The notes under the pieces were generated by a model. That model was not told the origin of the DNA and searched no databases. It saw only the letters and a program-made list of their open reading frames with translations. From Lentzea albidocapillata (GTDB lineage: Bacteria > Actinomycetota > Actinomycetes > Mycobacteriales > Pseudonocardiaceae): a stretch of DNA of 64,000 bases. Both the position numbers and the translations under genes were made by a program. This document shows positions 42,582 to 51,599 of the stretch, piece by piece. The stretch spans positions 62,001-126,000 of the forward strand of contig NZ_JOEA01000007.1 of NCBI RefSeq assembly GCF_000719115.1, written 5' to 3'. Numbering within the stretch: the stretch's first letter is position 1; each line of letters begins with the position of its first letter.

Positions 42582-43973
42582 ATGCCGGACCGCCTGTCAG
42601 CGTTGGACGCCTCGTTCCTGTACCTGGAGGACGCCAAGACGCCGATGCACGTCGGCGGAGTGGCGGTGTTCCGGCGGCCCAAGGCGGGCTTCGACTACGA
42701 CAAGCTCGTTGATCTCATCGAGCAACGCCTCAGCCTCGTGCCGCGCTACCGGCAGAAGGTCGTGCACGTCCCCGGACGCATCGCACGCCCCGTGTGGGTT
42801 GACGACCCGGACTTCGACGTCACCTACCACGTTCGCCGGAGCGCCCTGCCCAAGCCGGGCAACGAGACGCAGCTGCACGACCTGATCGCGCGCCTGATGT
42901 CGCGCCCGCTCGACCACTCCCGCCCGCTGTGGGAGATCTACCTGGTCGAGGGCCTGGAGAAGAACCAGACCGCGGTCATCACCAAGACCCACCAGGCCAT
43001 GATCGACGGCATCGCGTCGCTGGAGATCGGCCAGGTCATGCTGGACGTCTCGCCGACGCCGCGCACCAACGTCGAGAACCTCTGGATGCCGCAGCCCGAG
43101 CCCGGTTCGCTGCAGCTCGTGGCCGACGCGGTCACCGACATCGTGCACAGCCCCGGCGAGCTCGTGGAGAACGTGCGCAGCGCCGCCCTCGACACCTTCA
43201 ACACGGTCGAGAAGGTCTTCAACGCGTTCGGCGTGCTCGCCTCGGCCGTCCGCACCGCCGCCACGCCCGCGCCGGGCTCCCCGCTGAACGTCCGCATCAC
43301 CTCACCGCAGCGCCGGTTCGCCGTCGCGCGTGCCCAGCTCGACGACCTGCGCGCCATCCGCAAGCAGCACGGCGGCACGGTCAACGACGTGGTGCTCGCG
43401 GCCCTGAGCGGCGCCCTGCGCAACTGGCTGCTCAGCCGCGGCGAGAACGTCACCGGCAGCACCACGATCCGCGCCATGGCCCCGCTGAGCGTCCGCGAGG
43501 CCGACCCGGACTCGGGCAACAACGTGAGCGCCTACCTGGTCGACCTCCCGGTCGGCGAGCCGAACCCGGTCGTCCGCCTGCACCACGTGAGCCACGCGAT
43601 GCGCGCGCACCAGGAGTCCGGCCAGTCCGTCGCCGCCGACGCGCTGGTGAAGGTCTCCGGCTTCGCCCCGCCGACGTTGCACGCGCTCGGCGCACGCGCC
43701 GCCAGCTCGTTCAGCCGCCGGCTGTTCAACGTCATCGTCACCAACGTTCCCGGCCCGCAGGTGCCGCTGTACGCGGCGGGGGCGAGAATGACCGAGATCT
43801 TCCCGGTCGTCCCGCTCGCCAAGAACCAGGCGCTGGCCATCGGGGTGACCTCTTACGACGGCGGTGTGTACTTCGGTTTGAACGGCGACCGCGACGCCAT
43901 GTCCGATGTGGACGTTCTCGCGACCATGGTCGAGGAGTCGGTGGAGGAATTGATGGGGACGGCCAGCGCATGA
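42582..43973 (+). CDS. WS/DGAT-family acyltransferase with altered catalytic motif
   Basis: 463 residues. Wax ester synthase/diacylglycerol acyltransferase fold: begins RLSALDASFLYLEDAKTPMH, contains RPLWEIYLVEGLEKNQTAVI, PLSVREADPDSGNNVSAYLV and FNVIVTNVPGPQVPLYAAGA, all family signatures. The catalytic HHxxxDG site reads HQAMIDG at 137-143: the second histidine, the general base, is Gln. It may therefore be inactive or use another mechanism. The syntenic mycobacterial gene is tgs3 (Rv3234c). Overlaps the DUF6912 gene by 4 bases, so the two are coupled. Confidence 0.9.
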   Translation: MPDRLSALDASFLYLEDAKTPMHVGGVAVFRRPKAGFDYDKLVDLIEQRLSLVPRYRQKVVHVPGRIARPVWVDDPDFDVTYHVRRSALPKPGNETQLHDLIARLMSRPLDHSRPLWEIYLVEGLEKNQTAVITKTHQAMIDGIASLEIGQVMLDVSPTPRTNVENLWMPQPEPGSLQLVADAVTDIVHSPGELVENVRSAALDTFNTVEKVFNAFGVLASAVRTAATPAPGSPLNVRITSPQRRFAVARAQLDDLRAIRKQHGGTVNDVVLAALSGALRNWLLSRGENVTGSTTIRAMAPLSVREADPDSGNNVSAYLVDLPVGEPNPVVRLHHVSHAMRAHQESGQSVAADALVKVSGFAPPTLHALGARAASSFSRRLFNVIVTNVPGPQVPLYAAGARMTEIFPVVPLAKNQALAIGVTSYDGGVYFGLNGDRDAMSDVDVLATMVEESVEELMGTASA

Positions 43974-44461
43974 GGGTCTACATCCCGGCCACGGTGCCGA
44001 TGCTGCGCGCGTTCGTCGACAGCGGCGAACTGGCTCCGATCACCGGTACGGCGTTCGCGCTGACGCCGGCGTTGCGCGAGTCCTACGCGGCGGGCGACAC
44101 GGAGGAGCTGGAGTACGCGGCGATGCTCGACGCCGCCCGTGCCTCCCTGCGGCTGCTCGCGGCCGACGAGAAGGCCGAGCCGCGGCGCGCGGTGCTCGCG
44201 GTGGACATGGACGACGTGACGTTGCGTCCGGACCTCGACTTCTCGGTCGTGAAGGTCGGCGGTTCGTTCACCCTGAAGGACGTCGCCGCCGTGCACCTCG
44301 ACACGGCCGAGGCCGAACAGGACGTGCGCGCGGCCGCGGACGTCATCGACGCGGCGGACCTGGGCGACCCGGACGCGGAGTTCGTCCTGGGCAGCGCCGA
44401 GGACCACGAACTGGCCTGGTACGCGGCGCAGGAGCTCCCGTTCGTCCTGGAACTGCTCTAG
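43970..44461 (+). CDS. DUF6912 family protein
   Basis: 163 residues beginning MRVYIPATVPMLRAFVDSG and ending ELAWYAAQELPFVLELL, which are features of the actinobacterial DUF6912 family (Rv3231c-like). Rich in Ala, Asp and Glu; no membrane span or enzyme motif. Start ATG overlaps the acyltransferase stop in ATGA, so it is expressed with it. Function unknown. The minus-strand GNAT relic begins at its stop codon. Confidence 0.88.
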   Translation: MRVYIPATVPMLRAFVDSGELAPITGTAFALTPALRESYAAGDTEELEYAAMLDAARASLRLLAADEKAEPRRAVLAVDMDDVTLRPDLDFSVVKVGGSFTLKDVAAVHLDTAEAEQDVRAAADVIDAADLGDPDAEFVLGSAEDHELAWYAAQELPFVLELL

Positions 44462-44575
44462 CGCCGCTGGTCGAACCCGGCTGCCCGGTAGGTGGCCGGT
44501 ACCAGCCCAGATCCCCGGGGTGGAGCTGGAACGGCAGGTCGTCGTGCTGCCATTCACGCAGGGCCGTGCACGGCC
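44458..44575 (-). pseudogene. GNAT acetyltransferase with internal deletion
   Basis: One minus-strand frame reads ALREWQHDDLPFQLHPGDLG and WY, a beginning typical of actinobacterial GNAT enzymes. Another frame reads ATYRAAGFDQRR then stop, a typical GNAT C-terminus. About 100 codons of the middle are missing and the halves are out of frame. It lies directly behind the VOC gene on the same strand. Confidence 0.5.
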
Positions 44576-44585
44576 TCGTCCAGCA

Positions 44586-44963
44586 TCACATTCCCTCCGC
44601 GGGCTCCCACAGCTCGATCCGGTTGCCCTCGGGGTCGACACACCACCCGAACATGCCGAACTCCGAATCCTCGGTGTCGGGCAGCACCTCGACACCGCGC
44701 GCCTTCAGCTTGGCCATCAACGACGCCAGGTCGTCCACGCGCAGGTTCAGCATGGTGCGCTGGTGGGGCTCGCCGATGTACTGCGTGTCCTGCGCGAACA
44801 ACGCCATCGTCGTCGTGCCGGGGTACTCGTTCGTCGCCGTGTCGAGCCAGTGGAAGGTGACGGTGCCCTTCTCGCTCATCGGCACGCCCAGGTTGTCGCG
44901 ATACCAGGCGGCCAAGCGCACAGGGTCCCTTGAACGCAGGAAAACCCCGCCGATGCCAGTCAC
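44586..44963 (-). CDS. VOC-superfamily (glyoxalase-like) protein
   Basis: 125 residues with two beta-alpha-beta-beta-beta units: TGIGGVFLRSRDPVRLAAWY plus RDNLGVPMSEKG, and RTMLNLRVDDLASLMAKLKA plus MFGWCVDPEGNRIELWEPAE. Metal ligands of the fold (His/Glu) are only partly retained: E115-type Glu in RIELWEP is present. It could be a small-molecule isomerase, dioxygenase-like or antibiotic-binding protein. The GTG at 44963 gives the normal length and is divergent from pruA by 45 bases. Confidence 0.85.
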   Translation of the reverse strand: MTGIGGVFLRSRDPVRLAAWYRDNLGVPMSEKGTVTFHWLDTATNEYPGTTTMALFAQDTQYIGEPHQRTMLNLRVDDLASLMAKLKARGVEVLPDTEDSEFGMFGWCVDPEGNRIELWEPAEGM

Positions 44964-45008
44964 CCGCGCCACCCGACGGACCCTACTACCGCGTGCCACG
45001 ATGGGGGA

Positions 45009-46637
45009 ATGGACGCCGTCACGTCTGCACCCGAACCGGTCAACGAGCCCGTGCGCACCTATGCACCCGGTAGCGCCGAACGGGCCAGCCTGCAGGCACG
45101 CATCGCGGAGCTCGAAGGCACCACGCACGAGCTGACGATGACCATCAGCGGTGAGCAGCGGATGGGCGGTGGCGACCGCATCGACGTGGTCAAGCCGCAC
45201 GACCACAGGCACGTTCTCGGCGTGACGGCGCAGGCCACGAACTCCGACGTCGCCGATGCCATGCGCGCCGCCCAGCACGCCGCACCGGGCTGGCAGGAGC
45301 TGCCGTTCGACGAACGGGCCGCGGTGCTGCTGCGGGCGGCCGACCTGCTCGCGGGGCCGTGGCGCGACACCCTCAACGCCGCCACGATCCTCGGCCAGTC
45401 GAAGTCCGTGCAGCAGGCCGAGATCGACGCGGCGTGCGAGCTCATCGACTTTCTGCGCTTCAACGTCCACTTCGGCCGCCGCATCCTCGAAGAGCAGCCG
45501 GTGTCGTCGCCGGGCGTGTGGAACCGGATGGACCACCGGCCGCTCGACGGGTTCGTCGTGGCGATCACGCCGTTCAACTTCACCGCCATCGCGGGCAACC
45601 TGCCGCTGGCGCCCGCCCTGATGGGCAACGCGGTGCTGTGGAAGCCGTCGCCGACACAGCAGCTGGCCGCGCACTTCACCATGCGGCTGCTCGAGGAAGC
45701 GGGCCTGCCGCCGGGCGTGATCAACCTCGTGACCGGCGACGGCCAGGCGTTGAGCCAGGTCGCGTTGCGGGACAGGTTCTTCGCCGGTCTGCACTTCACC
45801 GGCTCCACCCGCACGTTCAAGGCGCTGTGGCAGACCATGGCGGGCAACCTCGACAACTACCGCGCCTACCCGCGCGTCGTCGGCGAGACCGGCGGCAAGG
45901 ACTTCGTGCTGGCTCACGCTTCCGCAGATCCCCAGGCGCTCGTCACCGGGTTGGTGCGCGGTGCTTTCGAGTACCAGGGCCAGAAGTGCTCAGCGGCCTC
46001 GCGGTCGTACATCGCGCGGTCGTTGTGGGAGGGCGGCGTGCGCGACCAGCTGCTCGACGTCACGAAGTCGTTGTCCTACGGCGATGTCACGGACCTGTCG
46101 GTGTTCGGCGGAGCGGTGATCGACCACCGCGCGTTCGCCAAGCACAAGGAGGCGTTGCTGATGGCGTCCGCGTCCACCTCGGTCGAGGTGCTCGCCGGCG
46201 GCTCGTGCGACGACTCGGTGGGCTACTTCGTCGACCCGACCGTGCTGCTCGGCAACGACCCGCGCCACGACATCTTCACGACCGAGTACTTCGGCCCGAT
46301 CCTCGCCGTGCACGTCTACGAGGACGCGGACTTCCCGAGGATCATGGAGACCATCGACACCGCGACGCCGTACGCGCTGACCGGCGCGATCTTCGCGCGC
46401 GACCGGGCCGCCATCGACCAGGCACACCGCGCGTTGCGGTTCGCCGCGGGCAACTTCTACGTCAACGACAAACCGACCGGCGCCGTCGTCGGGCAGCAGC
46501 CGTTCGGCGGGTCGCGCGGTTCCGGCACCAACGACAAGGCGGGCTCGATCTACAACCTGCAGCGGTGGACGAGCCCGCGCGCCATCAAGGAGACCCTGGT
46601 GCCGCACACGGACCACCGGTACCCGCACATGGGTTAG
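45009..46637 (+). CDS. pruA: 1-pyrroline-5-carboxylate dehydrogenase
   Basis: 542 residues. Oxidises pyrroline-5-carboxylate/glutamate semialdehyde to glutamate with NAD, the second step of proline catabolism. Catalytic Glu293 in VVGETGGKDFVLAH and nucleophile Cys327 in YQGQKCSAASRSYI. Cofactor region AITPFNFTAIAGNLPLAPAL, and the PFGGSRGSGTNDKAG C-terminal signature of the P5CDH group. The stand-alone form; no proline dehydrogenase gene is adjacent. ATG at 45009 with GGGGGA close by. Convergent with the epimerase gene (4-base overlap). Confidence 0.95.
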   Translation: MDAVTSAPEPVNEPVRTYAPGSAERASLQARIAELEGTTHELTMTISGEQRMGGGDRIDVVKPHDHRHVLGVTAQATNSDVADAMRAAQHAAPGWQELPFDERAAVLLRAADLLAGPWRDTLNAATILGQSKSVQQAEIDAACELIDFLRFNVHFGRRILEEQPVSSPGVWNRMDHRPLDGFVVAITPFNFTAIAGNLPLAPALMGNAVLWKPSPTQQLAAHFTMRLLEEAGLPPGVINLVTGDGQALSQVALRDRFFAGLHFTGSTRTFKALWQTMAGNLDNYRAYPRVVGETGGKDFVLAHASADPQALVTGLVRGAFEYQGQKCSAASRSYIARSLWEGGVRDQLLDVTKSLSYGDVTDLSVFGGAVIDHRAFAKHKEALLMASASTSVEVLAGGSCDDSVGYFVDPTVLLGNDPRHDIFTTEYFGPILAVHVYEDADFPRIMETIDTATPYALTGAIFARDRAAIDQAHRALRFAAGNFYVNDKPTGAVVGQQPFGGSRGSGTNDKAGSIYNLQRWTSPRAIKETLVPHTDHRYPHMG

Positions 46638-47362
46638 TGCCGCGGTTTCCAGCCGGTGGCCTCGGTGAGCTTCGTGCTCACCACCCGCTGCGACCTGCCG
46701 AAGACCTCGAACGACGCGGCGAGCTTGCCCATGAACTTCGGCAGGCGTGTGATTCCCATGTCCCGCTTGAGAACCGGCGTCCCGACGTTGTAGACGCCCG
46801 CAGGCGCATCCAGCGCGGCAATCGCCGCGGCTGCCGCGTCCGCGGGGTGCACGACCGACATCCAGCCGTCGCCCACGAGCACCGGCGGCGACTGGGCCTC
46901 GCCCCCGACCAGCATCCCGATGCGCAGGAACACGCCGCCGGGGTGCCTAAGGACGTTGTGCTGCGCCATGACCGAACTGGCGATGTGCCCGACGGGCTTG
47001 ATCGGCGCGCTCTCGTCGAGCTCGCGGTCACCACCGTCCGCGTAGACGAACGAGATGCCCTCCTGCACGACCCGCCCGACCCCGGCCCTGATCGCGGCCT
47101 CGGCCACGGCGGCACTGCCCTCGGTGCGAAGGCGGTTGTTCTCCGCCCACGCGCTCGCGAGCGCGGCCTTCGCGCTGAGCGGGATGCGGGTGGCGAGGTT
47201 GAGGACGGCGTCGTAGCCCGTGAACGCGGCCGTGAGCTGGTCCACGTCGAACACCGAGGTCGTGTGCCGGTCCAGCACGCCGACCTCGTGCCCGGCCGCC
47301 CGCAACTGGGGGACCGCTTCCCGTCCGAGCACGCCCGTCGCACCGATCACGAATACCTTCAT
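46634..47362 (-). CDS. NAD-dependent epimerase/dehydratase-like SDR protein
   Basis: 242 residues, extended-SDR type. Rossmann motif KVFVIGATGVLGREAVPQL near the N-terminus, AVLNLATRIPLSAKAAL, a GISFVYADGGDRELDESAPI segment with Tyr but no clear YxxxK, and GVYNVGTPVLKRDMGITRLP near the end. The missing YxxxK suggests an atypical SDR that may bind NAD(P) without classical catalysis. Substrate unknown. Start ATG at 47362 because the nucleotide-binding strand begins there. Confidence 0.82.
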   Translation of the reverse strand: MKVFVIGATGVLGREAVPQLRAAGHEVGVLDRHTTSVFDVDQLTAAFTGYDAVLNLATRIPLSAKAALASAWAENNRLRTEGSAAVAEAAIRAGVGRVVQEGISFVYADGGDRELDESAPIKPVGHIASSVMAQHNVLRHPGGVFLRIGMLVGGEAQSPPVLVGDGWMSVVHPADAAAAAIAALDAPAGVYNVGTPVLKRDMGITRLPKFMGKLAASFEVFGRSQRVVSTKLTEATGWKPRH

Positions 47363-47440
47363 GGCCAGTGGACGAGACAGCACGTCAGGTTGTGACAACC
47401 ACCCATGCGAAGGCGTCCTGCGCGAGCGGCAGCAAACGCT

Positions 47441-47896
47441 TCACTTCGGGAGCCTTTCCAGCGCCTTCGCCGCCAGCCCCTGCGTGACCTGCCCGACCAG
47501 GTTGAGGTCGTGGTTGCGCTGCAGGACCTTCAGCCCGATGAGCTGCCCTTCCTTCACCTCGACGACGGCGTCGCACGTCACCTCGCCCGAGGTGTCGACG
47601 CATTTGCGCGTGAGCGGACGGTCGTTGATCACCCCGCCGTAGCCGCCGTCGGACAGCAGCTTCTGCGACTCGTCCGCGTACTTCGCTGTCAGCAGCGTGA
47701 GGCGCACGGTCAGCGAGTCGAACGGGAAGTCGCAGGCCCGCTCGGTCCTGGTGGGAGACCCGTTCAACTGCCCCGCGTCCCCGGACGCGAGCAGTGTGCA
47801 GGGATCGACCTCCGTGAACGCCGGCGCCTTGGGTTCCTCCGGGGTAGAGCACGCGGCGAGAGCGACCAGCAGGGGCAACGTCCAGCGCATGCTCAT
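47441..47896 (-). CDS. DUF3558-like lipoprotein
   Basis: 151 residues. Lipoprotein signal MSMRWTLPLLVALAACSTPE, lipobox LAAC with Cys16. The mature domain has DPCTLLASGDAGQLNGSPTR and ACDFPFDSL, and VDTSGEVTCDAVVEV, with paired cysteines in the DUF3558 pattern. Attached to the outer face of the membrane; function unknown. ATG at 47896 overlaps the rsgA stop in ATGA, so it is translated behind rsgA. Confidence 0.85.
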   Translation of the reverse strand: MSMRWTLPLLVALAACSTPEEPKAPAFTEVDPCTLLASGDAGQLNGSPTRTERACDFPFDSLTVRLTLLTAKYADESQKLLSDGGYGGVINDRPLTRKCVDTSGEVTCDAVVEVKEGQLIGLKVLQRNHDLNLVGQVTQGLAAKALERLPK

Positions 47897-48897
47897 GATC
47901 CGTCCGTGTAGTCGTCCATGCCGGCACGGGACGCGAGCAACCGCCGCAACGACGTCAACCGGCCCGGCGCGTCCGGCACCAGTTCGTCCAGCATGCAGCC
48001 GGGGTCCTCGGGCGAGCCCAGGTGGCCACAGCCGGGCGGGCACTCCTCGGCGGCCTCGGCGAAGTCCGGGAAGGCCTTCACGATGTCGTCCGGCGTGATG
48101 TGGGCGAGGCCGAACGAGCGGATGCCCGGCGTGTCCACGACCCAGCCGCCCTCGGGCAGCCACAGGGCGACGGCCTGGGTGGAGGTGTGCCGGCCCTTGC
48201 CGACGCCGGACACCACGCCCACCGCGCGGTTCGCGTCCGGCACGAGTTTGTTGACCAAAGTAGATTTGCCGACGCCCGAGTGGCCGATGAGGCACGACAC
48301 CGTGTTCGTCAGCCGGGCGCGTAGTTCGGCGGGCTCCTCGTCGGAGCGTGTCACGACCACCGGCACGTCGAGTTCGGTGTAGAGCGCCAGCAACTCCTCC
48401 GGCGACGCCAGGTCCGACTTCGTCAGGCACAGCACCGGTTCCAGGCCGCCGGCGTACGCGGCGACCAGGCAGCGGTCGATGAAACCCGTGCGCGGCGGGG
48501 GATCCGCCAGCGCGACGACCATGATGAGCTGGGACGCGTTCGCGACGACGACCCGTTCGAACGGGTCGGTGTCGTCCGCGGTCCGGCGCAGGACCGAGGT
48601 CCGCTCCTCGACGCGCACGATGCGGGCCAGCGTGTCCGGCTGGCCCGACGTGTCGCCGACGATGCCGACCTGGTCGCCGACCACGACCGGGGTGCGGCCC
48701 AGTTCCCGTGCGCGCATCGCCGTGACGACGGCGCCGGACTCCATCGCGCACGTCCAGCGGCCCCGGTCCACGCCGATGACCATGGCGGTCTCGGCGTCGG
48801 CATGTTCCGGCCGCCTCTTGCTGCGTGGGCGCGTCCCCCTGCCGGGGCGCACGCGCACGTCGGACTCGTCGAGTTTGCGCCAGTCCCGCTTGCTCAC
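47893..48897 (-). CDS. rsgA: Ribosome small-subunit maturation GTPase RsgA
   Basis: 334 residues. Circularly permuted GTPase that checks late 30S assembly. N-terminal OB-fold, then permuted G motifs: CLTKSDLAS (G4), GHSGVGKSTLVNKLVP (G1/P-loop), GKGRHTSTQA (G2) and VDTPGIRSFGL (G3). C-terminal zinc knuckle: EECPPGCGHLGSPEDPGCML. The GTG at 48897 begins 2 bases after the aroA stop, with an AGAAG site inside aroA. aroA-rsgA-lipoprotein thus form a tight operon, as aroA-rsgA do in mycobacteria. Confidence 0.96.
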   Translation of the reverse strand: MSKRDWRKLDESDVRVRPGRGTRPRSKRRPEHADAETAMVIGVDRGRWTCAMESGAVVTAMRARELGRTPVVVGDQVGIVGDTSGQPDTLARIVRVEERTSVLRRTADDTDPFERVVVANASQLIMVVALADPPPRTGFIDRCLVAAYAGGLEPVLCLTKSDLASPEELLALYTELDVPVVVTRSDEEPAELRARLTNTVSCLIGHSGVGKSTLVNKLVPDANRAVGVVSGVGKGRHTSTQAVALWLPEGGWVVDTPGIRSFGLAHITPDDIVKAFPDFAEAAEECPPGCGHLGSPEDPGCMLDELVPDAPGRLTSLRRLLASRAGMDDYTDGS

Positions 48898-48899
48898 TT

Positions 48900-50168
48900 C
48901 TACGCGCCCCCGGTGAGCATGGCGTCCCACATGCCGGGGAAGTCCGGGATCGTCTTGGTGGTGCTGCCGATGTCGTCGACCGACATGCCCGGCACCACCA
49001 GCCCGATGATCGCGCCCGCGGTCGCCATCCGGTGGTCCGCGTAGGCCTTCCACACGCCGCCGTGCAGCGGAGCGGGGTCGATGACCAGCCCGTCCTCGGT
49101 CTCGGTCGCGTTGCCGCCGACCGCGTTGATCTCGTTGACGAGCGCGGCGATCCGGTCGGTCTCGTGGCCGCGGATGTGCGCCACGCCCCGGATGGTCGTG
49201 CGGCCCTCGGCCAGCGCCGCGAGCGCGGCGACGGTCGGCGTGAGCTCGCTCTCGTCCCGCAGGTCGATGTCCACACCGGACAGCTTCGCCGGGCCCCGCA
49301 CGGTCAGGCCGCGCTCCGACACCTCGACCGCACAGCCCATGCGCTCCAGGATGCCGCGCACCGCGTCGCCGGGCTGGGTCGTGACGGCGGGCCAGTGCGG
49401 GATCGTCACCTCGCCACCGGTCACCGCGGCCGCCGCGAGGAACACCGTCGCGTTCGACAGGTCCGGCTCCACGTGCCACGTGCGTGCCCTGATCACACCG
49501 GGCTCGACGCGCCACACGTTCGGCACGCTCGTGTCCACCCCGACGCCGACCGACCGCAGCGTCTCGACCGTCATGTCGATGTGCGGCAACGAGGGCACGG
49601 GCTTGCCGTCGTGCCGGATCGTCACACCCTTGTCGAACCGGGCGGCGGACAGCAGCAGCCCGGAGACGAACTGGGACGAGCCCGACGCGTCGATCGTCAC
49701 CTCGCCACCGGGCACCGATCCCGTGCCGTGCAACGTGAACGGCAGCGCGTCCCCGTCGATCTCGACGCCCAGCGACCGCAGCGCACCCAGCACGGTGCTC
49801 ATCGGCCGCGTCCGCGCGTGCGGGTCGCCGTCGAACCGGATCTCGCCCTCGGCCAGCGCGGCGGCGGGCGGCAGGAAGCGCATGACCGTGCCCGCGAGAC
49901 CGCAGTCGACCTCGGCCGGCCCGCGCAGCAGACCGGGCAGTACGTCCCAGCCGCCGTCCTCGCGATCGGTGATGCCGACACCCAGCGACGAGAGTGCGGC
50001 CGTCATCAGCACCGTGTCGCGGCTGCGCAGCGGCGTGTGGACCGTGGACGGTCCATCGGCCAGTGCCGCGAGGACCAGAACGCGGTTCGTGATCGACTTC
50101 GAGCCGGGCACCGGCACCGTCGAGTGGACTGGGCCGGGCGCGCTGGGGGCTGACCAGTGCTGAGTCAT
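48900..50168 (-). CDS. aroA: 3-phosphoshikimate 1-carboxyvinyltransferase (EPSP synthase)
   Basis: 422 residues. Sixth step of the shikimate pathway, joining shikimate-3-phosphate and phosphoenolpyruvate. Signatures: [40 protein letters not shown] (the LAGTVMRF equivalent of the PEP-binding LGNAGTAMRPL), [18 protein letters not shown]-equivalent [16 protein letters not shown] and [16 protein letters not shown]. The LAGTVMRF form is common in actinobacteria and may alter inhibitor sensitivity. ATG at 50168. Divergent from the SOS peptidase gene. Confidence 0.96.
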   Translation of the reverse strand: MTQHWSAPSAPGPVHSTVPVPGSKSITNRVLVLAALADGPSTVHTPLRSRDTVLMTAALSSLGVGITDREDGGWDVLPGLLRGPAEVDCGLAGTVMRFLPPAAALAEGEIRFDGDPHARTRPMSTVLGALRSLGVEIDGDALPFTLHGTGSVPGGEVTIDASGSSQFVSGLLLSAARFDKGVTIRHDGKPVPSLPHIDMTVETLRSVGVGVDTSVPNVWRVEPGVIRARTWHVEPDLSNATVFLAAAAVTGGEVTIPHWPAVTTQPGDAVRGILERMGCAVEVSERGLTVRGPAKLSGVDIDLRDESELTPTVAALAALAEGRTTIRGVAHIRGHETDRIAALVNEINAVGGNATETEDGLVIDPAPLHGGVWKAYADHRMATAGAIIGLVVPGMSVDDIGSTTKTIPDFPGMWDAMLTGGA

Positions 50169-50252
50169 GCATGAATGATCCCGCATCGGCCTTGGCAAGC
50201 TCGCACAGGTGTTCCGGTCGTGGGACAATTGGGACTTCGGAGGTGATCGGAT

Positions 50253-50981
50253 TTGTGTGGTAGGTACGCCTCCACCAAGGACCCGGCGCTGCTTGCGGCC
50301 GAGTTCGACGCGGTGGACGGGACCGGCGACGAGGCACCGGGGGCGGACTACAACATCGCTCCCACCAAGCGCGTCATGGCCGTGGTCGAGCGGCAGCCCG
50401 AGGACGAGGAGCTGGAACGCAGCATCCGCGTCATGCGCTGGGGTCTCGTCCCGCACTGGGCCAAGGACCTCTCCGGCGCGGCCAAGATGATCAACGCTCG
50501 CGCCGAGAGCGTGCTGACCAAGCCCGCGTACAAGCAGTCGGCGATCAAGCGGCGCTGCATCATCCCCGCCGCCGGTTGGTACGAGTGGCAGCCAGGTGAG
50601 GGGCGCAAACAGCCGTACTTCATCACGCTCGGGGACGACACGTCGCTGGCGATGGCGGGCCTGTGGTCCGTGTGGTGGAAGGACGACGTTCCGACCGTGA
50701 CGTGCGCTGTGCTCACCACGGACGCCATCGGCGCGATGACCGAGGTGCACCACCGCATGCCGTTGCTGCTGCCTCAGGACCGATGGTCGGCGTGGCTCGA
50801 CCCGACGTCGCTCGACCCGAGCGAGCTGCTGGCCCCCGACCCGTCGATCGTCGAGGCGCTCGAGCTGCGTCCGGTGTCGACCGAGGTGAACAGCGTGAAG
50901 AACAACGGGCCGTCCCTGATGGACCGCGTCTCGCTCACCGAAGACGAGAAGCCCTCACCCACGTTGTTCGAGCTGTCATGA
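50253..50981 (+). CDS. SOS response-associated peptidase (HMCES/YedK family)
   Basis: 242 residues. The initiator Met is followed by catalytic Cys2 (MCGRYAS), which crosslinks to abasic sites in single-stranded DNA. Other conserved parts: [61 protein letters not shown] (catalytic Glu) and [11 protein letters not shown] (catalytic His). It protects stalled replication forks. GTG at 50253 is required so that Cys is the second residue; GGAGG precedes it by 14 bases. Overlaps the next gene in ATGA. Confidence 0.95.
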   Translation: MCGRYASTKDPALLAAEFDAVDGTGDEAPGADYNIAPTKRVMAVVERQPEDEELERSIRVMRWGLVPHWAKDLSGAAKMINARAESVLTKPAYKQSAIKRRCIIPAAGWYEWQPGEGRKQPYFITLGDDTSLAMAGLWSVWWKDDVPTVTCAVLTTDAIGAMTEVHHRMPLLLPQDRWSAWLDPTSLDPSELLAPDPSIVEALELRPVSTEVNSVKNNGPSLMDRVSLTEDEKPSPTLFELS

Positions 50982-51589
50982 CCACGCTGTTGGTGGACAC
51001 GCCGCACGGCCCCGCACGGGCCTCACTGCACTGTGCCCACGAACCGCGTGCGGCACTGCTCCTGGGTCACGGCGCCGGTGGCGGCGTCGAGGCCCCGGAT
51101 CTCGTCGCCGCGTGCCGCGCCGCGAACTCCGTCGGAGTGCACGTGGCGTTGATCGAACAGCCCTACCGCGTCGCGGGCCGTCGTGCCCCGGCGCCGGCCG
51201 GCCAGCTCGACACGGCGTGGCTGTCGGTGGTCGAGGACCTGGGCGAACGCTGGTTCGACGGCCTGCCCCTGGTGTTCGGGGGCAGGTCGTCGGGCGCGCG
51301 CGTGGCCTGCCGGACCTCGGTCGAGGGCCAGGCCGTGGCGGTGCTGTGCCTGGCGTTCCCGGTGCACCCGCCGGGCAAGCCGGAGAAGTCGCGGATGGCC
51401 GAGCTGGACGGTGTCGAGGTCGCCACGCTGGTCGTACAGGGCGAGAACGACCCGTTCGGCCAGCCCGGCCACGCCCACCACCGTGAGGTCGTGCTGCTCA
51501 AGGGCGACCACTCCCTGAAGGCGTCGGTCGCGGACGTCGGCCGCTATGTCGGCGAGTGGATGGACCGGGTGTTGCGTCCGCTCGACTAA
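50978..51589 (+). CDS. Alpha/beta-hydrolase, KANL3/Tex30-like
   Basis: 203 residues. Short alpha/beta-hydrolase: ALLLGHGAGGGVEAPDLVAA (oxyanion region), VFGGRSSGARVACRTS (nucleophile elbow GRSSG), TLVVQGENDPFGQPGH (Asp) and VVLLKGDHSLKAS (His). These are the features of the KANL3/Tex30-like family, whose substrates are unknown. ATG overlaps the SOS peptidase stop by 4 bases, so expression is coupled to the DNA-repair gene; a functional link is only inferred. Confidence 0.9.
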   Translation: MTTLLVDTPHGPARASLHCAHEPRAALLLGHGAGGGVEAPDLVAACRAANSVGVHVALIEQPYRVAGRRAPAPAGQLDTAWLSVVEDLGERWFDGLPLVFGGRSSGARVACRTSVEGQAVAVLCLAFPVHPPGKPEKSRMAELDGVEVATLVVQGENDPFGQPGHAHHREVVLLKGDHSLKASVADVGRYVGEWMDRVLRPLD

Positions 51590-51599
51590 CGTGCGGCGC

